From: a virus
Length of the DNA: 64,000 bases
Strand: one strand, 5' to 3'
IMG/VR virus record: IMGVR_UViG_3300028043_000001
Coordinates: 52,437-116,436 of that record
Shown: piece by piece, positions 41,945 through 49,067 of the stretch
Position numbering within the stretch: the first letter of the stretch is position 1
Layout: each line of letters begins with the position of its first letter
Notes under the pieces: generated by a model
Told to the model about the DNA's origin: nothing
Seen by the model: the letters and a program-made list of their open reading frames with translations, nothing else
Database searches by the model: none
Position numbers and translations under genes: made by a program

Positions 41945-42246
41945 TTTTAAGCCACCGCGCGATTGCAGTTCAAGGCGTCGGCTACTCGCCTCCTGTAATG
42001 GCTCTACAGGGGTTCTGGACTATTGGTGAGGCTGTTCAAGTAGCCCTAGAAGTGTTGGCCGTAACCGCCTCCCTTTTAAATCCCAACTTTGTGATCTACA
42101 GCCAGATCCTCGCGGACGTACTTGCTCTTCATGCAGAATTGCATGAACCTTTTGCTGGATTAGTACAAATTATTCAGAGAGGAATGCGGTTGAACGTTGA
42201 TACGTTGAAAAGACTAAGCGTTGCCCTCAGATTAAAAGATGAGTGA
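41941..42246 (+). CDS. Small hydrophobic helical virion protein
   Basis: The 101-residue product overlaps both neighbours (ATGA at each end). It has a non-polar N-terminal half (FWTIGEAVQVALEVLAVTAS) followed by an amphipathic helical end. The segment EAVQVALEVLAVTASLLNPNFV resembles the repeat in the fibre gene at 31034, so an evolutionary link is possible. A TM segment is not certain. Confidence 0.5.
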   Translation: MILSHRAIAVQGVGYSPPVMALQGFWTIGEAVQVALEVLAVTASLLNPNFVIYSQILADVLALHAELHEPFAGLVQIIQRGMRLNVDTLKRLSVALRLKDE

Positions 42247-42571
42247 TCTGAACAATCTGAAGCAAGGTGAACAGAAATATTTGGTACTCACTGTGAGGGA
42301 TGCCAGTGGTCAACTCGTTGACTTGTCAAGTGTTGATGATTTGTATTTAGGAGTTAAAAAGAAGAAGTCTGATACCACTCTTCACTTCTATAAGGAGTTT
42401 GCTTCCTTTACTACCACCAATGCAGCCCGCGGTGAAATTTCGGTATTGTTGACTACAAGCGATACGGCCGAGGCGGGTAAATTTTTAGGAGAACTTAAAA
42501 TTACCTTTTCTGATGATACAGTTGAGAAAACTGCTGATTTTCACTTGTATATTGAGCAGTCAATTACATAA
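42239..42571 (+). CDS. Small beta-sandwich virion protein
   Basis: The 110-residue product has GEQKYLVLTVRDASGQLVD near the start and FLGELKITFSDDTVEKTADF near the end, an Ig-like pattern typical of BppU-like or head-tail accessory modules. It sits between the small hydrophobic gene and the connector, so a neck or baseplate part is likely. Confidence 0.55.
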   Translation: MSDLNNLKQGEQKYLVLTVRDASGQLVDLSSVDDLYLGVKKKKSDTTLHFYKEFASFTTTNAARGEISVLLTTSDTAEAGKFLGELKITFSDDTVEKTADFHLYIEQSIT

Positions 42572-42583
42572 GGGGTAAGTGAA

Positions 42584-43189
42584 GTGTTTGCATCGTTAGA
42601 GGAATTAAAAGATTTTTTGGGTCTTGGTAGCGTTGAAAGTGCCGAAAATCAATTGCTGTTGTGCCTGAATGCCGCCGACAGTTTCATCAAGACTTTTACG
42701 AATCGTTTCCTAATTTCAACTCGCTTTAACCATAACATAACTCCACAAAACTCCTACGAAATTTGGGTTCCTGAGTTTCCTTTAACCGCACTTCATGGAA
42801 TGACCGCCTTCCAATTTATGTCTGATACCGCTGGAAGTGCCATCGACCTCAATTATACCAGATTTCTTAGGAGTGGGTTGGTCTATAGTAGCGAAGGGTT
42901 TTTTATTACCTCAGTTCCAGGGAGCGTTCTTGTTGACTATACTGCGGGGTATTCTTCAACCGACCCCGAGTTTGAAACCTTAAAATGGATCACACTCGAA
43001 ACTGCAGGGCAGTTTTTCCGAGGTCGAGGCTTGATGAACATTGTATCGTATCAGGCAGGTGGTGCCCAGGTCCAAAAGTATGACGTCAAGATCACAGATG
43101 TTGGTGCAGCTATTGGTATTCTAGGCCCCGAAATAGCTGCTGCCCTAGGAACCTTTGCAGTACGTGGACCCCGTAGTATTGATAGGTAA
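42584..43189 (+). CDS. Head-tail connector protein (gp6-like)
   Basis: The 201-residue product has the gp6-like hallmark start (LEELKDFLGLGSVESAENQL; AADSFIKTFTNRF) with helices that pack into a ring, followed by a beta insertion and a C-terminal ETAGQFFRGRG segment. Connectors of this type join the portal to the neck. GTG start, GGGGTAAG upstream. The order portal, capsid, connector, tail fits. Confidence 0.7.
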   Translation: MFASLEELKDFLGLGSVESAENQLLLCLNAADSFIKTFTNRFLISTRFNHNITPQNSYEIWVPEFPLTALHGMTAFQFMSDTAGSAIDLNYTRFLRSGLVYSSEGFFITSVPGSVLVDYTAGYSSTDPEFETLKWITLETAGQFFRGRGLMNIVSYQAGGAQVQKYDVKITDVGAAIGILGPEIAAALGTFAVRGPRSIDR

Positions 43190-43197
43190 TTGAGTCC

Positions 43198-43776
43198 ATG
43201 TTTTGCTTTAACGACCTTATAACCTTTACACGATACTCAAACAGCGTGGTTTCTAACTGGCAAAGCGGTTTTGCTGAAATAACGACCCCTTATTCGCCCG
43301 CTTTTTTACAGGTTGCGGTAAGTGGTATTACTACAGCAGGTACTCTGTATATTCACGGATCTAATGAAAACAACAACAACATTTTTGAGGTTTTATCTTT
43401 TTCGGCCAGTGCAACGTTACTCACTTCTAACAAGTTTAAAGTAGTTGCGGGATTAACTCCTAGTTGGGGCTCATTTTTAATAAATGTTACTGCAGCTAAT
43501 GAACAAGGTGAGCCAATTCGACATTCTACGTCCTATGGCCCTTATCCTTGTAGTATTACCGAACAAAACACCTTTCAACAAGAGGGTAGAACCGCAAGGC
43601 CTGGCTACGTGCGGGGCTCTTATTGGAGGGTAGAGGTAGTTGATTTTGAACCACAGTCGGGAGATTTTATTACCACAGACAAAGGAGTTAATGGGTTTGT
43701 TGGTGATATTTATCCCGCTTTAATACCCAACTTTCCAACAGGTTGGGTGTTCTTGGTTACCGAAAATCCTGGTTAA
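43198..43776 (+). CDS. Neck/head-closure-like protein, unknown
   Basis: The 192-residue product is beta-rich (VSGITTAGTLYIHGSNENNN; SYWRVEVVDFEPQSGDFITT). Its position after the connector and before the tail-completion genes matches a head-closure or stopper protein, but no sequence signature was recognised. Confidence 0.45.
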   Translation: MFCFNDLITFTRYSNSVVSNWQSGFAEITTPYSPAFLQVAVSGITTAGTLYIHGSNENNNNIFEVLSFSASATLLTSNKFKVVAGLTPSWGSFLINVTAANEQGEPIRHSTSYGPYPCSITEQNTFQQEGRTARPGYVRGSYWRVEVVDFEPQSGDFITTDKGVNGFVGDIYPALIPNFPTGWVFLVTENPG

Positions 43777-43797
43777 AAAAAATCTGAAGGAGATTTT

Positions 43798-46215
43798 ATG
43801 AAAACGGCAGCGAAGCCCCTTGTTTCGATCTTGTGCCCTGTTTTTAACAACGTAAAATACACCCTAGATTGCATCGGGTCGGTGAGAGCTTTCACAAAAG
43901 TTCCTTATGAAATAGTCGTTTGCGGCACTGGAACCGACGGCACGATAGGGTCGATGATGGAGATGGAGCGCACGAGCCCCAACTTCAAGTTTATTCATAA
44001 TGACACCGAGAATACCCACTTTGCTGCTAATGTGAATTTAGGGGCTAAACACTGCACCGGTGACTTCATCTGTCTGCTAAATAATGATACTATTGTAACC
44101 CCCCGCTGGATAGAAAAGATGCTCAATGTTTACAATAAATTGGCGATGATGCACGAACGTAATCGCCCTTGTCCTCCCCCTGCGGTAATTGCCCCCGTTA
44201 GTAATTACGTCATGCAGCACCAAATGGTGCGACTGCCTCCCGACTTTAAGCTCGATCAAATTCCCGAGGTGGGTGAAACTGTCGAAAAGGAAAGCCGCGG
44301 CAGGTGGTATTATTCTGCGGTTGTCTCCGGCTTTTGCATGTTGATCAAGCGAGATGTTTTTGAGCAGCTGGAAGGCTTTGATGAAAGTTTTTACAACGGC
44401 AATGAGGATGTTGACTTCTGCTGCCGCGTCAACGACGCCGGCTATTCCTGCATTGTTGATCGTAGTACTTTTATTTTCCATTACGGTTCACAAACCCTCC
44501 AAGCCTTTCCTGATCGTGACACAGACGGAGGAGTTGCAAACCGCGTACAAATGGCTCTTAAGTACGCTGGTGAGACGTCCAAAGAGAGAAAAATTTCTGG
44601 TAATGTGCGCTTGAAGTGTTCTCAAGGCGATCTTGAAAAGTGGTTGCAAAGACATTACGACCTCTTCGACGTGGTTAACATTGTCGACGATAACAGTGGT
44701 TGGGATATGGAGTCATATTTAAAGGAAAACTGGTCGAAGTGCACCTACCTTCTCATGAAGGGAGTGTTAGAGGTTGAGCAGCGCAGGATGCTTTACATGT
44801 TGTCATACGAACAGGAAATGGATTGGATGGTGGTACTCGACCACGATGAGTTTCTTGAAGAGAAAGTTAACCGCGAGTACCTCCAGAGACTAGTAAATAT
44901 GCCTATTCCTGGAACTCAAGCTTTCGTAGCTCGATGGATTCATCTCTGGAATTCTCCTGACACCTACCACATGAAGTATCCTCCCCATTCCGGAGTTTTT
45001 ATGCGGCGAGTGCAACCAAATCTTGCTTATGTTGGCGGCACCCCGGGCTCCTCTCTTCACTGTAGCCGCATTCCCGAAACTCCAATTGTGGGGTCGGCTC
45101 TAGCGAATATACACATTTTACATTACGGATACGTCGATGCCGCACAGAGAAAAAGGAAACGAGCCTACTACGAGGAGAAAGATCCTAACCCGATTCCTCA
45201 GCTGGTGGGCAGCGATAGCTATAGACACCTTACTGACCAGACATCTATCCTTATTTCGGAGTGGCATGGCTCGCGAGCTTATACCTTATCACTATGTGCA
45301 ATGGCCGAACACGAACCTTCGTATCGGGTGCAAATGCTTTTGGAGTCTGTGGGCTCCCTTGTCGATGAAATTGTTTTTCGGGTACCTCCGGGAAGTCCAC
45401 ACATTCCTTTGCTACAACGCTGGGGTGCAACGATTGTCGAGAAGGAGTGGAATGACCACTATTCTCAAATGAGGAATTCGGCTTTGGACAAAGCCACGCA
45501 AAACTACATTCTTATGTTGGACATTGATGAGTCTCTCACAGATCCTCCGGAGATCATTTTCTTGCTTGAGCAACAGCCAACGGCTATTCTGTTCACCATT
45601 AACAACATTCAGCCGGGGAAGAAACCCCCTGCGGTAACGGAAATCATGAGGTTGTTTTTGAATCACCCTCAAATAAAGTTTCGCGGCCGCCTCCATGAGA
45701 CTATCGAAGATGACATCCAGAAGGTCCGCGGTTCTATTATCTTGAGGGCGAACGGGAAAATCAATCACTTTGGTTTCCTCTCCTCCAAACTTCCTGATAA
45801 ATTGAAGAAGTACATTAAACTTAACAAACGTGCCATCCATGAGGATCCTAAAGACCCCAAACCCTATTTTAACCTTGCGCTGCATTTTATTGAAGATGGT
45901 GAGATTGAACAGGCCGAAGAATATTTAAAGAAGGCAATCGAATTACACCCCAAGTTCACTTTAGCAAAGATTGAGCTTGCTAAAATGTATTTGAGGTTTT
46001 CAAATTCCCTCATTGCCAGTTCGTTGTCAGATGCTCCTCCTAAGCATCCGATTCGTGAGCCTTTAGAGCAGATGGATCGTATGATCAAGATGTTGGTACC
46101 TCCAGGAGAGGCTCTCATTTTCCCAGTTCTAGCCAAAATAGAGAAAAAAGAGGAAGGCCAGTTTACACCCGTGCAAACTAGGACGACAACGGAGGAAGGA
46201 TGGGTGGCTTCTTAG
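43798..46215 (+). CDS. Large multi-domain glycosyltransferase with TPR-like tail
   Basis: The 805-residue product has three GT-A-like domains: (1) about 8-230 with VSILCPVFNNVKYT, CLLNNDTIVTPRW and the acidic GNEDVDFCCRV; (2) about 260-470 with VVNIVDDNSGWD and MVVLDHDEFLEE; (3) about 495-660 with LLESVGSLVDEIVF and ILMLDIDESLTD. Then a TPR-like helical pair (PYFNLALHFIEDGEIEQAEE; about 690-735) and a Lys/Glu-rich tail. GGAGATTTT precedes ATG. Its place within neck/tail genes suggests glycosylation of virion proteins, an inference. It overlaps the next gene by 16 nt. Confidence 0.8.
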   Translation: MKTAAKPLVSILCPVFNNVKYTLDCIGSVRAFTKVPYEIVVCGTGTDGTIGSMMEMERTSPNFKFIHNDTENTHFAANVNLGAKHCTGDFICLLNNDTIVTPRWIEKMLNVYNKLAMMHERNRPCPPPAVIAPVSNYVMQHQMVRLPPDFKLDQIPEVGETVEKESRGRWYYSAVVSGFCMLIKRDVFEQLEGFDESFYNGNEDVDFCCRVNDAGYSCIVDRSTFIFHYGSQTLQAFPDRDTDGGVANRVQMALKYAGETSKERKISGNVRLKCSQGDLEKWLQRHYDLFDVVNIVDDNSGWDMESYLKENWSKCTYLLMKGVLEVEQRRMLYMLSYEQEMDWMVVLDHDEFLEEKVNREYLQRLVNMPIPGTQAFVARWIHLWNSPDTYHMKYPPHSGVFMRRVQPNLAYVGGTPGSSLHCSRIPETPIVGSALANIHILHYGYVDAAQRKRKRAYYEEKDPNPIPQLVGSDSYRHLTDQTSILISEWHGSRAYTLSLCAMAEHEPSYRVQMLLESVGSLVDEIVFRVPPGSPHIPLLQRWGATIVEKEWNDHYSQMRNSALDKATQNYILMLDIDESLTDPPEIIFLLEQQPTAILFTINNIQPGKKPPAVTEIMRLFLNHPQIKFRGRLHETIEDDIQKVRGSIILRANGKINHFGFLSSKLPDKLKKYIKLNKRAIHEDPKDPKPYFNLALHFIEDGEIEQAEEYLKKAIELHPKFTLAKIELAKMYLRFSNSLIASSLSDAPPKHPIREPLEQMDRMIKMLVPPGEALIFPVLAKIEKKEEGQFTPVQTRTTTEEGWVAS

Positions 46216-46550
46216 ACAAGATAAGAGATGATCTAAATGATATTGGGTCTTCACTATACAGCGACATGGAAGCATTTGGTTTTAGCCTCTATTATGAGGC
46301 ACGAAAACTCGCAAGTTCACGTGTAACCAACGAGCTCGAAAGGAGAGTGGGATCACGAGTAGGAACAGTAAGAGATGCTCTAGGCTTGACGTTTCGAAAG
46401 GTTCCTGGGGGAATCGAAGTGGGAGTCAACCTAGATCCTTCTAGGTTGGGCGGCGCAAGGCGTATTATTTTTGGAGGTAGAAATTGGCGACCTAATGACA
46501 TTTTGGGGGCCGCTTTAAGAAGGGCGGGGTTGCCATTTGAAGAGCAGTAA
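46200..46550 (+). CDS. Possible neck or tail-completion protein, 116 aa
   Basis: The product is helical at the N-terminus (FLDKIRDDLNDIGSSLYSDM) with a beta hairpin at LTFRKVPGGIEVGVNL and a basic helix at the end. Size and order (before the tail terminator-like gene) resemble HK97 gp10-type tail-joining proteins. It overlaps both neighbours. Assignment is by context. Confidence 0.5.
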   Translation: MGGFLDKIRDDLNDIGSSLYSDMEAFGFSLYYEARKLASSRVTNELERRVGSRVGTVRDALGLTFRKVPGGIEVGVNLDPSRLGGARRIIFGGRNWRPNDILGAALRRAGLPFEEQ

Positions 46551-46957
46551 TGTACCTTAATGCAATTGATGAGACTTTTAGGCGCATTCTTGTTGCTAAT
46601 AGCAATTTGAATCCTATTGTAGCCACCCGGGTTTACCCTACGTATCTTGCAAGCCTTCCTAACCCGCAGTTCCCCCTTATATGCTTCAGTCGTCAATCTT
46701 CCCGCCGTGATTATCGTTATAACAAGCGGGTTACTGTTGACTACGATGTTTTTATTTATTCTACCACGGGTTTTAATCAAACCGACACTATTTTCGAGCA
46801 CATGAAGGATGCCCTCGATAATGAGTGGTTTAGTATGATATCTACGGCAGGACGCGCCGGGTTTCGAATAACAGAGTACGGCACTCAAGATCATGATGTA
46901 GAGGAAAAACTTTATTTTAGCACTTTCAGGGTGCTGGCTATTGCCTTCTTTGGATGA
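46550..46957 (+). CDS. Tail-terminator-like protein
   Basis: The 135-residue product has an initial helix (AIDETFRRILVANSNLNP), then RVYPTYLASLPNPQFPLICFSR and KRVTVDYDVFIYST, the layout of tail terminator proteins (gpU/DUF3168-like) that stop tube growth and attach the tail to the head. Order before the tail tube gene fits. It overlaps the next gene by 4 nt (ATGA). Confidence 0.6.
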   Translation: MYLNAIDETFRRILVANSNLNPIVATRVYPTYLASLPNPQFPLICFSRQSSRRDYRYNKRVTVDYDVFIYSTTGFNQTDTIFEHMKDALDNEWFSMISTAGRAGFRITEYGTQDHDVEEKLYFSTFRVLAIAFFG

Positions 46958-47094
46958 CTACGGATAGGCGCAACCCTCGAGACTCATCTTGGCTTATCTC
47001 TAGCAAGGAAAGTCGCAAAGCAGGAAAGAAGCGAGGCAAGAAAAAGAAAACCTCAAAGAAGAAGACTGTTAAAAGCAGAGGCAAATCTAAATAA
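46954..47094 (+). CDS. Lysine-rich basic mini-protein, 46 aa
   Basis: This short gene overlaps the previous stop (ATGA). The product is MTTDRRNPRDSSWLIS followed by a strongly basic stretch (KRGKKKKTSKKKTVKSRGK). Such tails bind nucleic acid or acidic surfaces. It may be a small assembly or DNA-associated protein. The coupling overlap and conserved position between tail terminator and tube support a gene, but low complexity leaves doubt. Confidence 0.5.
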   Translation: MTTDRRNPRDSSWLISSKESRKAGKKRGKKKKTSKKKTVKSRGKSK

Positions 47095-47110
47095 CGGTTA
47101 GGAATGGATC

Positions 47111-47323
47111 ATGACTCAACTCGAAAAAACTGAAGTTCGCGACGTGGCTTGGCGATGTGCTGCATGTGATAGTACTCTAGGATACACTGGATCCGACCGT
47201 AAAGTGCTTCGCATGAAGTACAAAGATTTTTATGTCTTTATCCAAGAAGCTCAAACTGTTATGACCTTCTGTCGAAGGTGTGGCAGGGAGTGTATTTTGA
47301 GTAACCTCGATGTCCAAGGGTGA
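47111..47323 (+). CDS. Small zinc-ribbon protein, 70 aa
   Basis: Two cysteine pairs, RCAACDSTLG and FCRRCGREC, flank a basic strand region (RKVLRMKYKDFYVFIQ), giving a zinc ribbon reminiscent of Mu Com-like phage proteins. It precedes the tail tube gene. Function unknown. Confidence 0.6.
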   Translation: MTQLEKTEVRDVAWRCAACDSTLGYTGSDRKVLRMKYKDFYVFIQEAQTVMTFCRRCGRECILSNLDVQG

Positions 47324-47410
47324 ATCCTCCCAAACAGTGAACCTTTTAAAAATAGTGTGACAAATTACTTTTTGAAGCCTCGCAAACTTCACTAAGGGGG
47401 TGAAAACTGT

Positions 47411-47980
47411 ATGCCTTACAATCTTCCGTCTTACGACGTTAATAGGTTGTCGATCGGTCCCTGTATCATCTATCTTGGTGCTGCGGGCACTACGCCCACC
47501 GTTGATGTAGGTGCAGTGGAGTCCGGCGCGACCCTTACGACTACAAGGACGAAAGAGGAAGTCTTTCAGGGTTTCCCGAAGACCTTGATTGCGCAGTTTG
47601 CCACCCAGGAAACCGCTGTTCTTAAAATCAGCGGCATTGAATGGAACGTTAACAACTTGATGTATGCTTTAGGAGCAGGCGTGACCGCTGTCTCTTCCAC
47701 ACAGGAAGTTCTTGACTTTGGCGGACAAATCTCCTTCACCGACTGTGCCCTCAAGTTGGTGCATCAAACGCCTTATGGTTGGACTGTTAACGTCCTGATT
47801 TGGCAGGCTCAAGGTGATGGATCCGTGGAGTTCAATTTCGGTGATACTCATCACAAGATGCCTTATGGCTTCAACGCGATTGTACCGTGGAATAACACCA
47901 CCAGGAACTGCAAAGACTGGGCAGGCAACGTCCTTGCAGAAGGTAAGCAACTGTTTAAGGTGATCGTTGAAAAAGATTAA
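47411..47980 (+). CDS. Major tail tube protein
   Basis: The 189-residue product starts LSIGPCIIYLGAAGTTPTVD and has VGAVESGATLTTTRTKEEVF, QGFPKTLIAQF and KISGIEWNVNNL, a pattern I associate with tail tube proteins of siphovirus-type phages. Its order before tail chaperones and the tape measure gives strong support. AAGGGGGTG precedes ATG. Tube subunits stack as hexamers to form the tail channel. Confidence 0.8.
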   Translation: MPYNLPSYDVNRLSIGPCIIYLGAAGTTPTVDVGAVESGATLTTTRTKEEVFQGFPKTLIAQFATQETAVLKISGIEWNVNNLMYALGAGVTAVSSTQEVLDFGGQISFTDCALKLVHQTPYGWTVNVLIWQAQGDGSVEFNFGDTHHKMPYGFNAIVPWNNTTRNCKDWAGNVLAEGKQLFKVIVEKD

Positions 47981-48019
47981 CCTTTAAAAATTAAGAACGG
48001 AGGCCTTGGAGGTCCACTT

Positions 48020-48463
48020 ATGTCTGAACAAGAAACCCTTACTATCCGCAATATTGACGGTGACACTCGCCAAGTTAAGACTCGTCTCCCTTGGGGCAAA
48101 GAGCGGCGTATTCTCAAGATTATTGGCGAGGTTGTTTCCCAAATTCCTGAACGTTTGTCCACATTTGATGAATCCCCCGGCATCGCTCTTCTACAGTACT
48201 TAACCACCGAAGCGCCCGAGAAGGTGACGGAAGTGCTAAGTATTATCTTGAATGTACCGCCGGAGCAAGTGGACGAGAATTTTGATGGGGACGCTGTGGT
48301 TGAGTTTGCCGTTCCTTTTCTTACTCACTATGTAGGGAAGTGGAGTAAGCGCCTAGAAAGTGCCCCCGTCGTCGATCTCCTCGGCTCTACTACATCTCTT
48401 ACAGGAATTTCACCTCCTCCTCCCCAACTAGAAGGTGAGCCTAGTACAGAGCTAGATGGATGA
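48020..48463 (+). CDS. Tail assembly chaperone 1
   Basis: The 147-residue product (TLTIRNIDGDTRQVKTRLPW then a helical region with LQYLTTEAPEKV) fits the first of two chaperones found between tail tube and tape measure in long-tailed phages. The C-terminus is Pro-rich. It overlaps the next gene by 8 nt, and the two are in different frames, so coupling by overlap rather than a fused frameshift product is likely. Confidence 0.65.
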   Translation: MSEQETLTIRNIDGDTRQVKTRLPWGKERRILKIIGEVVSQIPERLSTFDESPGIALLQYLTTEAPEKVTEVLSIILNVPPEQVDENFDGDAVVEFAVPFLTHYVGKWSKRLESAPVVDLLGSTTSLTGISPPPPQLEGEPSTELDG

Positions 48464-49067
48464 TTGGCGTGATTTCGTTGTTCAGGTCAGGCGGGTACAA
48501 GATTTAAAAGGCCGAGAACACTCGTTCACAGTTCCTCCGTCGTGGAAAACCGAACTGCAGTTCTGGGAGCTTTTCGAGTCTTTTTCGGCCAGCACTTCTA
48601 CTCTGCAGGATCACCTCTCCAATTTTGACCTTGTCGCGGCTGCCGTTGCTCTGGTTCTAGGCATTTCCCTGGAACGTGTCGACGACTTTTCGAGTGAGCA
48701 AATTGAAGGGGTTTTCAACGAGGTCTTTACTCATATTATCCCTAACCCTACCGACGTCGAAGTGGCTGTTACCCAACAAAAAGGGAAAAAAAAGGGTCAA
48801 GAATTTTCTCTTTCCGACGCTTTGGCGATGTTTGGATCTGAGTGTGGTTGGCTACCCGCTGACATTTTGGAGATGCCGCGCAAGCAAGTGTTCTTGCTTG
48901 CGGAGGCAGTTACTCAGTATGTTGCACAGAAAATGAAGTTTCAAGCAGCTATTCATGGTGCCGACATTGAGGGAGGGGGAGCAGGAACTCCTGGAAAGGC
49001 CCAAATTGATAGTGAAGAGTATTGGATGAACTTACAAAGTCAAGGGTTGCCCGTAGAGGTGAGATAA
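48456..49067 (+). CDS. Tail assembly chaperone 2 (candidate)
   Basis: The 203-residue product is helical (LQFWELFESFSASTSTLQDH; SLSDALAMFGSECGWLPADIL) with a Lys-rich linker QKGKKKGQEF. Its location directly before the tape measure and the ATG overlap identify it as the second chaperone-like ORF. Inside it, A AAA AAG (48788-48794) is a classical -1 slippery site; a shift there would end at 48841. The shift is not demonstrated. Confidence 0.6.
   Translation: MDDWRDFVVQVRRVQDLKGREHSFTVPPSWKTELQFWELFESFSASTSTLQDHLSNFDLVAAAVALVLGISLERVDDFSSEQIEGVFNEVFTHIIPNPTDVEVAVTQQKGKKKGQEFSLSDALAMFGSECGWLPADILEMPRKQVFLLAEAVTQYVAQKMKFQAAIHGADIEGGGAGTPGKAQIDSEEYWMNLQSQGLPVEVR

Noticed and set aside
46292-46894. 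Reverse-strand open frame of 200 codons across the neck genes
   Set aside because: It opposes two forward genes with family-like features and coupled starts.
48020-49067. Lambda G-T-type programmed frameshift joining the two chaperone ORFs
   Set aside because: No slippery heptamer was seen at the end of the first ORF, and the second ORF has its own ATG overlapping the stop.
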